Shown piece after piece: positions 14,261 through 24,100 of a stretch of 64,000 nucleotides of DNA (the stretch's first letter is position 1; each line of letters opens with the position of its first letter). The position numbers and the translations under genes were made by a program. The notes beneath the pieces are model-generated. The model had not been told where the DNA came from. It ran no database searches and saw only the letters and a program-made list of their open reading frames with translations. The stretch covers positions 562,857 to 626,856 of the forward strand of contig NZ_KE384008.1 of the NCBI RefSeq assembly GCF_000423345.1, read 5' to 3'. The stretch is from Marinimicrobium agarilyticum DSM 16975 (lineage in GTDB: Bacteria > Pseudomonadota > Gammaproteobacteria > Pseudomonadales > Cellvibrionaceae).

Positions 14261-15364
14261 TCATCGAGAGCTTCGCTGGACTCTGATCTCGGGTTGATTG
14301 AGAAGCTTCATGAGGAGGTTCTGCTCCATTATCCTTGACTTTGACGTCAGCCCGACGACCAGCCCAAACAGGAAGCCCCCCAAGTGCGCCCAGTAGGCCA
14401 CGCCGGTGTCGCCGATCAACATACCGACGATGTTGAATCCGCTCCAGAAAAGGAAGTACCAATGAGGTGCCAATTTTATCTGGAAAACAACGATCATCAT
14501 GGTCAGACTGGCGTACCGGAACCAGATCATGTACACCCCAAACAGCGCCGCGATGGAGCCGCTGGCCCCCACCATCAACAGGGGGCCGCCAGAGGCATCG
14601 AAGAACAGCCACTCGGCTAACGCCGCGGCAATGCCGCTAACCAGGTAAAGCATGAGGTATCGCCAGTGACCGAGTGCGTCTTCGATGTTATCCCCCACCA
14701 ACCACAGAAAATACATATTGCCGAGCAAATGCATCCAGCTCCCGTGCATAAACTGGTGGGTTACCAGTTGGAAGGGCTGAAGCCATGAAGGCGCGTCGGA
14801 GTTGAAGCCCAGCCAGGCATAGAGTGGCATTTCCAGGCCCGGAACGACTTGTCCGGCAATGAATAATAGACTGCAAAGTACGATGATGCCGTAGGTGACC
14901 CAGGGGGTGCGGTGTGCTTTGAGGTTAAATTCTACTGGCATCTGCGTCAGCAATTGAAACGCCCAGGAGCGCCAACTGGTGGATCGGTTCAGGGTGGCGA
15001 GCGCGTCCTTCAACTGAGGAGACTGCATCACCTCGGTGACTTCGTGGCGATCGAGCCAGACACCATCGCAGCTCGGGCAGCAGTCCACCTCCACCTCGTA
15101 GTGCTTCAACAGGTGGTAGCGCTCCATGGCGCTATCGCACCGACGACATAGGCGGTCGCCCTTCCCAATTTTGGCCCCGAGATGTTCTTCGTGATCGTAC
15201 TCGTCAATATGCTCATGTTTGTGCGCGATGGCGCGGTTGAGTGCTCCATCCTCAAACCAGACACCCCGGCAGTGATCACACTGCAGCACGGCCTGGCGAG
15301 CGGTGCGAGTTTCCACCAGCGTAAGAGTGACACAGTTGGGGCAGCGGGCCATTGTCGAGGGCAT
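14261..15364 (-). CDS. Rhomboid family intramembrane protease with two zinc-ribbon (TFIIB-like) motifs
   Basis: A 367-residue protein. The N-terminal third carries two zf-TFIIB ribbons (CPNC...CDHC and CRRC...CCPSC, each followed by GVWFEDG or GVWLDRHE). The rest is a rhomboid serine protease of at least six TM helices. HQFMHGSWMHLLGNMYF is the family L1/TM2 motif, the nucleophile Ser lies in GASGSIAALFG, and the catalytic His is in AYWAHLGGF. Rhomboids cleave transmembrane substrates. The start codon overlaps the stop of the upstream 198-residue gene (ATGA), indicating translational coupling. It is convergent to the LuxR gene. Confidence 0.9.
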   Translation of the reverse strand: MPSTMARCPNCVTLTLVETRTARQAVLQCDHCRGVWFEDGALNRAIAHKHEHIDEYDHEEHLGAKIGKGDRLCRRCDSAMERYHLLKHYEVEVDCCPSCDGVWLDRHEVTEVMQSPQLKDALATLNRSTSWRSWAFQLLTQMPVEFNLKAHRTPWVTYGIIVLCSLLFIAGQVVPGLEMPLYAWLGFNSDAPSWLQPFQLVTHQFMHGSWMHLLGNMYFLWLVGDNIEDALGHWRYLMLYLVSGIAAALAEWLFFDASGGPLLMVGASGSIAALFGVYMIWFRYASLTMMIVVFQIKLAPHWYFLFWSGFNIVGMLIGDTGVAYWAHLGGFLFGLVVGLTSKSRIMEQNLLMKLLNQPEIRVQRSSR

Positions 15365-15960
15365 CAGTTCAACTCCATTCCGGCATGTTCCAGTTCAGTT
15401 TTAAGCGTAGCCACGTTTTCTCGCAGGGCGGGCACGGTTCCTTCAAGGATGGTCTGCGCCGAGGCGAGCAACTGCTTGGAGCCATAGCTGACACCGACGG
15501 AGCGGTTCGAAAGCTTCTGGTACATGGCCGGCACTTCGCGATAAAACCGTTGGGCGGCACTGAGAAAGCCGCTGGGGGTTTCCAGCGTGGCTTCCGACTC
15601 ACGCATGGCCTGCCAGACGAACTGATCAAGTTCCAGCGGGTTCATCTGAAAGTAACTCTGTGAGGGGATGCCACCCTGAATTTCTTCGGCGTACTCCACC
15701 ACCATCGACGCATTCCACTCAAGCTCGTTGGCGAGGGACTGTCGCAAGTAGTAGTTACGCTCCATTCGAGTCAGCTCGTTGAACTGGATGGCCACCTTCA
15801 TCCCTTCGGCGGATGCCAGGTACACACCCAAGACAGTAGCACCAATCATCAACAACTGACTGAACCAGAAGCTGGCGTAGCGAAGTTCCCCGGAGGTCAG
15901 GGGATTGCGTAAACGATGGGTCAAGCGGCCGAACACGGTCCTTATGGGCACTGGTAACAC
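15364..15960 (-). CDS. Single-pass membrane protein coupled to rhomboid gene
   Basis: A 198-residue protein with one clear TM segment (about residues 30-50, FWFSQLLMIGATVLGVYLAS) and a long helical, charged C-terminal domain. I recognise no family. Its stop codon overlaps the rhomboid start, so the two proteins are made together. It could be a partner or substrate of the protease; this is inferred from coupling alone. Confidence 0.65.
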   Translation of the reverse strand: MLPVPIRTVFGRLTHRLRNPLTSGELRYASFWFSQLLMIGATVLGVYLASAEGMKVAIQFNELTRMERNYYLRQSLANELEWNASMVVEYAEEIQGGIPSQSYFQMNPLELDQFVWQAMRESEATLETPSGFLSAAQRFYREVPAMYQKLSNRSVGVSYGSKQLLASAQTILEGTVPALRENVATLKTELEHAGMELN

Positions 15961-16086
15961 TCCCTGAACAACGGGTGGGTTAAACGTAATTGCGAGAGTG
16001 CAATTTTGTACTATTTAACGGCAGCTGCCAATGGTTGGCTGCTGAGAAAAAGGGTATTTAGCGCCAAAGTGAGACATGGATCGCGC

Positions 16087-16968
16087 TTACGGGTTCGTCA
16101 CCACAATGCCTCGGCGAAGGGGCACCTGTTGTCCCGCATCGGTCGTCACCGCGAAGGGAACGGAGACGGTTCTCATACCGGCGTTTTTACGGATCACGAA
16201 ATGCAAATGAGGACCGGTGGAAAAACCCGACGAGCCGGACTGCGCCAGCACTTGCCCCAGGTCCACCGCGTCTCCCGGCTGAACTCGGGCGCTGCCCATC
16301 AGCGTGTGCGCGTAAGTCGCATAGGTGCCGTCGTCATGGAGTACGCTGACATAATTGGCTTTGTCCAGAAAATAACCATTCTGGCCGCTCATATGGTAGT
16401 CATCCTTTACGGAGATCACCGTCCCTGCCCTGGCCGCGACAATTTCCGTTCCCACCGCCATGACAACATCCACGGCGTGAACGTTGGGTTCCTGGAAGTG
16501 AGAAAAGCGCCCATTGGCGCCTTGGCTGATCGGGTACTTGCCCTTCTGCGCCACCGGAAAACCGTAGGAAGGAGAGGTGTGCTTTGCGGCAGGGCTGCCC
16601 AGAGCCCATTTATACCGGTAGCGCTCTCGCCCCTGCAGGGTGGAAACGCGCTTCGCGCTTTGCGCGTCGATAACCCCCTGAAAGGAAACGGTTCCGTCCT
16701 CCGATTTCACCAAGAGCTCAATAGGCGCAAACAGCGGGTTTTGAACGAATATCGCCGTTTTCCCTTCGACTTTTTCGGTATAAAGTCGGGGCCGGATCTG
16801 GTATTGCTCTTGGCTTTCGATTTCAATCAGTTCGAATTCGGCGTCGGTGGGCGGCTTATCGGTGAAGACCCAGTTACCGGATTCGTCCTGATACTTGAAA
16901 ACATTGGAAGCGCCAGGGAAGGCAATCAAGGGAGTGCTCAACAACGCCAGTAGTACCACCAGTCTCAT
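16087..16968 (-). CDS. M23 (LytM-type) peptidoglycan endopeptidase with DUF4124 domain
   Basis: A 293-residue exported protein. It has a signal peptide (MRLVVLLALLSTPLIAFPGA), a DUF4124-like N-terminal domain (FKYQDESGNWVFTDKPP), a middle beta domain and a C-terminal M23 zinc peptidase. The metal-binding HAVDVV (HxxxD) and HLHF motifs are intact, so it is probably catalytic against peptide cross-bridges in the cell wall. The frame runs 40 codons further upstream, but the ATG at 16968 has an AAAGGA site 6 nt before it and starts the signal peptide. Confidence 0.88.
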   Translation of the reverse strand: MRLVVLLALLSTPLIAFPGASNVFKYQDESGNWVFTDKPPTDAEFELIEIESQEQYQIRPRLYTEKVEGKTAIFVQNPLFAPIELLVKSEDGTVSFQGVIDAQSAKRVSTLQGRERYRYKWALGSPAAKHTSPSYGFPVAQKGKYPISQGANGRFSHFQEPNVHAVDVVMAVGTEIVAARAGTVISVKDDYHMSGQNGYFLDKANYVSVLHDDGTYATYAHTLMGSARVQPGDAVDLGQVLAQSGSSGFSTGPHLHFVIRKNAGMRTVSVPFAVTTDAGQQVPLRRGIVVTNP

Positions 16969-17077
16969 GTTTCGTCCTTTTATTCGTTTAACCGACATTG
17001 ACTCATTGTCTCTCAATTCGGTTCGTTCCAGTTCGGTTATTGCCAGCACGAGTGCTCTGAATGCCAGCGTAACGGGG

Positions 17078-19342
17078 TCAGTCACCACTGGTGGGCCACC
17101 AGGTGGGCAACAGGTCTTTCACTTGCTTCCACCGAAAACGGTCGTCGATCAAGTGTATCACTCCCCTGTCCTGCTCGCTGCGGATCACCCGGCCGGCGGC
17201 CTGGACCACTTTCCTCAGGCCCGGGTAGAGGTAGGTGTCGTTATAGCCGTGGCCGAACTGTTCATCGAGACGCTGTTTTAATGCCTCGTTGACCGGATTG
17301 ACCTGGGGCAGGCCGAGGGTCGCGATAAAGGCACCAATCAGACGGTTGCCCGGCAGGTCCACTCCCTCCCCGAAAACGCCACCGAGTACCGCGAAGCCGA
17401 CGCCCTGCCCGCCTTCGACAAACTTATCCAGAAACGCCTGCCGGGCGCTTTCGCTCATTCGCCGGTCCTGTACCCACAAAGGCAGTTCGGGGTACGTGGT
17501 TTGAACCTGCTCCAGCACTTGTTGCAGGTACTGGTAGCTGCTGAAGAAAGCGAGGTAATTGCCCGGCATCCCCTGGTACTGCTCCTGAATGAGCCGGGCG
17601 ATCGGTTCAATGGATGCGGCGCGGTCCCGGTAGCGGGTCGAGATATCCCCGGCAATGTGAATGGCCAATTGATCCGATGTAAAGGGTGAGGCCATTTCCA
17701 GGGCGACAGTGTCTGTCGGCAGACCGAGCAGGTCCCGATAATAGCGCGCGGGCTTGAGGGTGGCCGAAAATAATGTGGTGCTGAGCGCGGCTTCAAACCG
17801 GGGCTTGAGTTGCTCCGCCGGGATCAGGTTGCGCAGGCTGACCACAGTGCCCTTTCGTCCGCGGCTCGGCGAGCGCCACTCCACATCGCAGAGAAAGCGT
17901 TGTTCATCGAAGAGCTCGGCAATTCGAAGAAACTGCAGGGCATCGAAGTAAAACTGGGTCAAGTCACTGTCCAGTGCGAACGGATGCTCGGTCAGATAGT
18001 CCGTAATGGCAGCCGTGGCCAGTTGCAGACTCTGGCCAAATTCGTCGGGCAGTTCGGACTGGATGATGAACGTTTCGTCCTCGGGTTGGGCTCGGTTCAG
18101 CGCATTCCAGGCCCGATGGACCTTCTCCAGTGGTTTTTTCAGGGCCTTGGGCGCCTGTTTTTTGGTGGTGCGGAAGTGAATCTGATCCAGGCGGGCGGAG
18201 TACATGCTTCTCGCCCGCTCCACCAGATTGTGCGCCTCATCGACCAGCACCGCCGTGCGCCACTGCTGCTGGGTGGTCAGGGCATACAGCATGGCACTCT
18301 GGTCGTAGTAATAGTTGTAATCCCCGATGATCACATCGCTCCAGCGGGTCATTTCCTGGCTCAGGTAATAGGGGCAGATGTTGTGGCTCAATGCCAGTTC
18401 CCGCAGGCGGGATTGGGTGAGCCGCGGTTCTGTGACGGCCTGCGCCCGGGCCGCGGGCAGACGATCGTAAAAGCCTTGGGCCAAGGGGCAGGAATCCCCG
18501 TGGCAGGCCTTGTCCGGGTGCTCGCAGCTTTTGTCGCGGGCAACCAGCTCCAGGGTTCTCAGCTCGGGTTGATCCAACTGGGCAAGGGCGTCAAGCGCCA
18601 ACCGACGGCCCGGTGTCTTGGCGGTGAGAAACAGAATCTTGTCCACCTGCTGGGTGGGCATGGCTTTGACCAGCGGGAACAGCGTACCCAGGGTTTTGCC
18701 AATACCGGTGGGCGCCTCCGCCAGCAGGCACCGACCGGTAGCGGCGCCCTGGTACACCGCTTCGGCCAGGGGGCGCTGACCGAAGCGGAAGTCCGCGTGG
18801 GGAAATGTCAGAGTTTCAGCGGCGCGGTCGCGGGCCTGGCGGTGCGCCATTTCCTGCCGGGCCCAGGCAAGAAAAATGTCACACTGGGCTTTAAAAAACG
18901 CCTCTAACTCACTGGCCTGAAAGGACTCTTTGATCAACGTTTCCTGCTGTTTGATGATATCGAAGTACACCAACGCCAACTCGATGGCTTCCAGTTCGTC
19001 CCGCTGACACATCAACCAACCGTAAACCTTGACTTGAGCCCAGTGCAGTGCCCGGTGGTTGGCCGGCATCAGGTCCAGATCGCCGCGAAAGGTTTTGACC
19101 TCCTCCAGGCGGTTGGCGTCCGGGGCGTAGCCATCGGCTCGCCCCCGAACGGTCAGCGCGTCGTATTCCCCGCTCAGGGCGATTTCCGACTGGTACGCCT
19201 CGTTGCGCCGCCGCGCCACGGCCAGGTGCCCTTCCATTCCCTCACGGGCGGTTGGAGAGGGCGTAAAGCGCAGGTCCAGATCGCCGGTTTTGGCGGTGAA
19301 CTCACACAGGGCACGCACCGAGACGCGATAGGACTCAGGCAT
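17078..19342 (-). CDS. DinG/XPD-type ATP-dependent DNA helicase
   Basis: A superfamily-2 iron-sulfur helicase of about 754 residues. It has Walker A APTGIGKTLGT, a four-Cys cluster (CEHPDKACHGDSC and HNICPYYL) of the XPD/DinG FeS type, the DEAH box VDEAHNL and C-terminal helicase motifs (VIRSEQDRGVIHLIDDRF). The first 150 residues include a PD-(D/E)XK-like segment (GRADGYAPDANRLEEVKTF), as in other bacterial members that precede the helicase core with a nuclease-like domain. ATG 19342 is chosen because it begins at the domain; it overlaps the stop of the VRR-NUC gene by 8 bp, so the two are translationally linked in DNA repair. Confidence 0.87.
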   Translation of the reverse strand: MPESYRVSVRALCEFTAKTGDLDLRFTPSPTAREGMEGHLAVARRRNEAYQSEIALSGEYDALTVRGRADGYAPDANRLEEVKTFRGDLDLMPANHRALHWAQVKVYGWLMCQRDELEAIELALVYFDIIKQQETLIKESFQASELEAFFKAQCDIFLAWARQEMAHRQARDRAAETLTFPHADFRFGQRPLAEAVYQGAATGRCLLAEAPTGIGKTLGTLFPLVKAMPTQQVDKILFLTAKTPGRRLALDALAQLDQPELRTLELVARDKSCEHPDKACHGDSCPLAQGFYDRLPAARAQAVTEPRLTQSRLRELALSHNICPYYLSQEMTRWSDVIIGDYNYYYDQSAMLYALTTQQQWRTAVLVDEAHNLVERARSMYSARLDQIHFRTTKKQAPKALKKPLEKVHRAWNALNRAQPEDETFIIQSELPDEFGQSLQLATAAITDYLTEHPFALDSDLTQFYFDALQFLRIAELFDEQRFLCDVEWRSPSRGRKGTVVSLRNLIPAEQLKPRFEAALSTTLFSATLKPARYYRDLLGLPTDTVALEMASPFTSDQLAIHIAGDISTRYRDRAASIEPIARLIQEQYQGMPGNYLAFFSSYQYLQQVLEQVQTTYPELPLWVQDRRMSESARQAFLDKFVEGGQGVGFAVLGGVFGEGVDLPGNRLIGAFIATLGLPQVNPVNEALKQRLDEQFGHGYNDTYLYPGLRKVVQAAGRVIRSEQDRGVIHLIDDRFRWKQVKDLLPTWWPTSGD

Positions 19343-21032
19343 CGGAGGCTTCCTCCGGGTCGGCCCAATCGACATAGCAGACCGCCACGGGCATACGGTG
19401 CTGCTCGAAGAAGGCCAACCAGCGCTTCTGGTTATCCTGCAGGCGATCCCCGGGGCCTTTGACTTCGATCATGCGGTACTCGCCGGTATTCGGGAAGAAC
19501 TGCACCAGGTCCGGCAGTCCGGCGCGGTTGGCTTTGACATCGCGCAGCAGGCGTCGGAAGCAGAGGGCGAGGTGCTCGGGCGGAATGCACTCGAGCGCCA
19601 CCGCCAGGAGCTCCTCGGTCATGGCTCCCCAGAACACAAACGGTGATTGGCGTCCCCACTTCTCCCGGTAGTGACGCCAGATCTGTTCGATGTACCGGCC
19701 GTCGTCCAGCATCGCCAGGCAGGCGTCGAAGGCCTCCGCCCGTCGCGCGTAGAAGTCCGGCCAATACAGGTCCGCGGGCCCGCGTTGGAAGGGGTGGAAG
19801 AAAGCCCCGGGCAGCGGCTGGAAGATCGGCTCCCAGCAGAGCAGTCCGAACAGGCCGGTGAGCAGGGTATTCTCGGCGTAGTAGATCGGCGCTTCCGGCG
19901 TGCCGAGGTGCTCAAGCACAGCCTGCTCCACGAACCCGTTACTCGGTAGCGTCAACGCTATCTGTTCCGTATTAGTGGATCGGGGCCTGCTCGCTTTCTC
20001 TCTGAAAACCTTGCGTCTCAGCCTCGGGATCAGCCGCTCCAGTTGCTGGGCTTCCGCTTCACTTTCGGGGGACTGCTGGGCCTGCGTCGCCAGAGCGAGA
20101 GCCGGCTCAAAGGCTTCCAGCCGCTCCAACACTCGCAGCCGGCGGCCACGGCCCCCGGGGTAGTTGCAGACTTCGTAGAGGTCCCGGGCCCGTTCCAGCT
20201 CCCCTACCCGCTCCCAGTGGCGGGCCAGCTTGAACAGCAGGCGGTGATAGTGGCGGACCAACCAGGGGTTGGCCGTGGGTTCGGGCGGCAGTTGCGGCAG
20301 AATGGCCTCCGGTGCGTCCTCGTCCTGCCATTGACGTTGGCACTCCAGCAGTTGCCAGTAGGTTTCCAGTTCGGTGCGCGAATGCACCGGTCGGGCGCTT
20401 TCGTCGAACACCACGGGCTCGTACTGGTATAGCCCGAGCTCCGTCAATACGAATTCCGACCAGTCTTGATAGGGGTTTCCGAAAAACAACCAGCGGAGCC
20501 GGTCGCAGGTGGGCATCACTGTCAACTGCCAGAAGGTCTGCTCAGCGAGCCCCCAGTCTTCCACCGGGCGAGGCTCCAGAGCCTGGGCTTTCAGGTGCTC
20601 CAGGGCCTCCCCCTTGCGGAGGCTGGCCGTAACCAGCCCGGTTTCTTCCAGGCGGGGCTTCAGCGCGTTTTTCAGGCGGGCCCAGGTGACCAGCCGAAAC
20701 AGTTCATCGAGCGTGACCAGCGGCTGAGGGTTGAGCCAGCCCAGGCGCAACAGGGACTCGGCGGCAATCGCGGTGTCACCCAGTTCCGGGTAATCCAACG
20801 CCTCGGGCCGAAACAGATCGCCCTTGCGCATGACCATCCGGACCAACAACCCCCGGCTGGCCTCGGGCAGCGTCATGACCGTCTCGATAAACGAGCGCTC
20901 GGAGTCGGGCAGCAGATCCCCATAGCGACCGTTGACCCACTCCAACACCCATTCGAAGTTGCGCCGATAGTACAGGGGGTCGTCCAGGCTTGCCGGGCCT
21001 TGCGTTTCAGGTGTGGTTGCAGGGGTGCTCAA
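19335..21032 (-). CDS. FAN1-like VRR-NUC domain nuclease
   Basis: A 565-residue protein resembling bacterial FAN1 structure-specific nucleases, which unhook DNA interstrand cross-links. The N-terminal half has FAN1-type helical DNA-binding regions (YYRRNFEWVLEWVNGRY). The C-terminal VRR-NUC domain has the catalytic core GLPDLVQF, then MIEVKGPGDRLQDNQ (PD, E-V-K and Gln). The spacing matches the family. It is encoded upstream of and overlapping the DinG/XPD-type helicase, a pairing suited to cross-link or flap processing. Confidence 0.88.
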   Translation of the reverse strand: MSTPATTPETQGPASLDDPLYYRRNFEWVLEWVNGRYGDLLPDSERSFIETVMTLPEASRGLLVRMVMRKGDLFRPEALDYPELGDTAIAAESLLRLGWLNPQPLVTLDELFRLVTWARLKNALKPRLEETGLVTASLRKGEALEHLKAQALEPRPVEDWGLAEQTFWQLTVMPTCDRLRWLFFGNPYQDWSEFVLTELGLYQYEPVVFDESARPVHSRTELETYWQLLECQRQWQDEDAPEAILPQLPPEPTANPWLVRHYHRLLFKLARHWERVGELERARDLYEVCNYPGGRGRRLRVLERLEAFEPALALATQAQQSPESEAEAQQLERLIPRLRRKVFREKASRPRSTNTEQIALTLPSNGFVEQAVLEHLGTPEAPIYYAENTLLTGLFGLLCWEPIFQPLPGAFFHPFQRGPADLYWPDFYARRAEAFDACLAMLDDGRYIEQIWRHYREKWGRQSPFVFWGAMTEELLAVALECIPPEHLALCFRRLLRDVKANRAGLPDLVQFFPNTGEYRMIEVKGPGDRLQDNQKRWLAFFEQHRMPVAVCYVDWADPEEASDA

Positions 21033-21107
21033 AAAACGGCTCCAGTGCCCGGGGTGCTGGGCACAGATTATGCTTTGCTATTGGATGAAGATTATCGACG
21101 CCAAAGA

Positions 21108-21136
21108 TTGTCATATCGGCGCTGCTATTCTATCAA
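21108..21136 (+). promoter_or_regulatory. Candidate promoter for the GH15-like gene
   Basis: TTGTCA (21108-21113) and TATCAA (21131-21136) with a 17-bp spacer, about 58 bp before the start codon in the divergent 161-bp gap. Sequence match only. Confidence 0.3.
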
Positions 21137-21193
21137 TATACTGAGGGGGCTAAAGCCCTTTTCTTCCGCTCGGCCGGGTAGTGTAGTCAGCCT

Positions 21194-24100
21194 ATGAAAA
21201 GCAAGTCAGTACTGAATCGGTTATTTCACGATATTGAGGCGGTCATTCTCAGCCGCCAGCACCCTGTAACGGGGCTGCTACCCGCCAGCACCAGCGTCAA
21301 CCACCACGGCGACTATACCGACGCCTGGGTGCGCGATAACGTCTACTCCATCATCTGTGTCTGGTCGTTGGGAATGGCGCTGCGCCACGCCGGTGACAAG
21401 GACCGCAGCGATCAGCTGGAGCAGGCCACCATCAAACTGATGCGCGGGCTCCTCCAGGCCATGATGCGCCAGGCGGACAAAGTGGAAACCTTCAAGTCCA
21501 CGCTCGATCCGAAAGACGCGCTGCACGCCAAATACGACACCGAAACCGGCCTGACGGTGGTGGCGGATGACGCCTGGGGCCACCTCCAGATTGATGCCAC
21601 CTCACTCTACCTGCTGATGCTGGCGCAAATGAGCGCTTCTGGCCTGCGCATTGTCACCACTTTCAGCGAAGTCGATTTCGTCCAGAACCTGGTGTATTAC
21701 ATTTCCAGTGCCTACCGGACCCCGGACTACGGTATCTGGGAGCGGGGCAACAAGATCAACAATGGCAAGACCGAAATCAACGCCAGCTCCGTGGGTATGG
21801 CCAAGGCGGCACTTCAGGCCCTGGACGGCTTCAATCTGTTTGGCCCCTCGGGAGATAAACGCGCCACCATTCACGTGGTGGCCGACGCCATTTCTCTGGC
21901 GCGAACTACCCTCGCCTCTCTGTTACCGCGAGAGTCCGTGTCCAAAGAGGTAGACAGCGCCCTCTTGAGCATCATCGGCTTTCCGGCCTTTGCGGTCAGC
22001 CGGGAAAAGCTCGTGACCCGAACCCGTGATGAAATTCTGGCAAAGCTGGGCGGCCATTACGGCTGCAAGCGCTTTATTTGGGACGGGCACCAGACTGCCG
22101 TGGAAGAGACCTCACGGATTTACTATGAACACTCCGAACTGGTCAACTTCGAGCACATAGAATCCCAGTGGCCGCTGTTTTTTACCTACCTTTACATCCA
22201 GGCGCTGTTTGATGGTAACGAATCCACCGCCCAGCACTACCGGGAGCGGCTCGAATCTCTGATGGTGGACGTCGATGGCCTGGGCCTGTTGCCGGAACTC
22301 TACTATCTGCCCGAGGAATCCATTGCGGCAGAGAAAAAGCAGCCCGGCTCTCAGCAGCGGGTTCCCAATGACAACGTGCCACTTGTGTGGGCTCAAAGCC
22401 TGTATTGGACGGGGTTGATTCTGCACGAAGGGCTGCTGGAGCCGGACCACCTGGACCCCCTGTTCCTGCGTCGCAGGGCAACCAAGTTCATCAAGTCCCA
22501 GATTGCCCTGGTGGTGCTCACCGACAATGAAACCACCAAAAACACCCTCTCCGAGAACGGCGTCATCGCGGAAACCCTCCAGGATATTCAGCCGCTGACA
22601 GCTCTCTCCGCGCCGGAACTGGTCAAGGCGTACAGCGCTGTGGGAGCCAATGCGGCACTTCGTCTTACCGGTCGGCCGGCCCGGCGCCTTCAGAGCCTGG
22701 CCAGCTCCCAGACCTACCAGATCAACGGCAAAGTCTACTTGAGCCTGTCCTGGTTGCAGAGCGAGGACGACGACTATCGGCTATACGACGCACACTGGTT
22801 CAGCGAAAGCCTGGCACAAGAAATCGAACACATTCGCAAACACTGGATTAACCAGGAAGTGGCTGTCTTTACGTTGCTGCTGACCCACGAGCTGTGCCAG
22901 ATGCCCAATGTGGAGGAATTGTTCGACGCCATCCGGTCGCTGCAGCTGCGCACCGAACACGAGCACGTCGGGTATGCCTCCGCCAACCTGGCTCACCGGG
23001 CTTCAAGGGTCAACTCCCTGAGCATCAACAATATGGAGTTCAAGCCGCTGGCTCCGAGCCCCTGCTTTACCTGCCAGAACCATTGGGACGAGCTGGACCC
23101 CACCGCACACAGTATCTGGGAGCAGTTTGCGGATGGTGAGCAAGCCTCGACTCAACAACAACTGAAAGAGTTTTTGCACAAACGCAAACTCGACGAGGTC
23201 ATCGGCTCTCACGAGGGCGAAGCGGTCTGCGTTCAGCGATGGTTGGAAGTGCTCTATCGACGCGCCCGGGAACTGAACCGTTGGCTGCTTGCGCGCTTCT
23301 GCTTTGCTGCACTCAATCGTTTCCACAGTGATCTGGCGGGTAGCCTCTCGGTACTGGCCATGCGGCACCTGTTGATTGTGCTGGGTGATCAGAAGCACGA
23401 ATTCGTGGTGAGCGCCCAACTCAAAAACGACCAGTTGATGGCCGGCATTCTGAAAACCTACAAAGACCCGGTCGAGCGCACCCTGGCCCAGGAGATGTTG
23501 GCGCAGATTGGGACCCTGGTTCGCACCCGGGCGGAACTGTTCGACGGGCTTCGTTCGATTCATCTGCATAACTTTATGCAGCTGTGTCTGCGGCAGGGAC
23601 ATGTGTCGGAGGGCTATTGGTCGCTGGACGAGCTGGGTATTCTGCCCCCTTCCACCGTCATGAAGCGGCTGATGGATATACTGACGTACCAGCGCCGGAT
23701 TTTTTCAGAAGACATCCAGCTCAGCAAACCGTTTGAGAATGCCGAGTCCGATAGCGTCGCCATCAGTGATGCGGTGCAGTACCACGCTCTGGACGCGGAC
23801 TGGTTTGAATGGCGACTCGCTCGCGGGCTTGTCACCCGCTTTGACAACGACTTTCTCAAAGCCATCTGGCAGAGTCTGTCGCACACCGCCATACTGGAAT
23901 TCGGGGACCGGGATAGCGACGATTCAACGCTAGACTGCGAACTGGTACGCAGCTCCATGACCTCTGGAGAAGAAAGTTTCGCGCAGTTGATTGACCGTCT
24001 GACGCAGCAACTGCATCCGGCCTATTACAAAAGCGCCGTGGTTGAAGCGCTGTTTGTATTCACTCAATACTGTCAAACCCGTAAAGACGCGTATTTTGAG

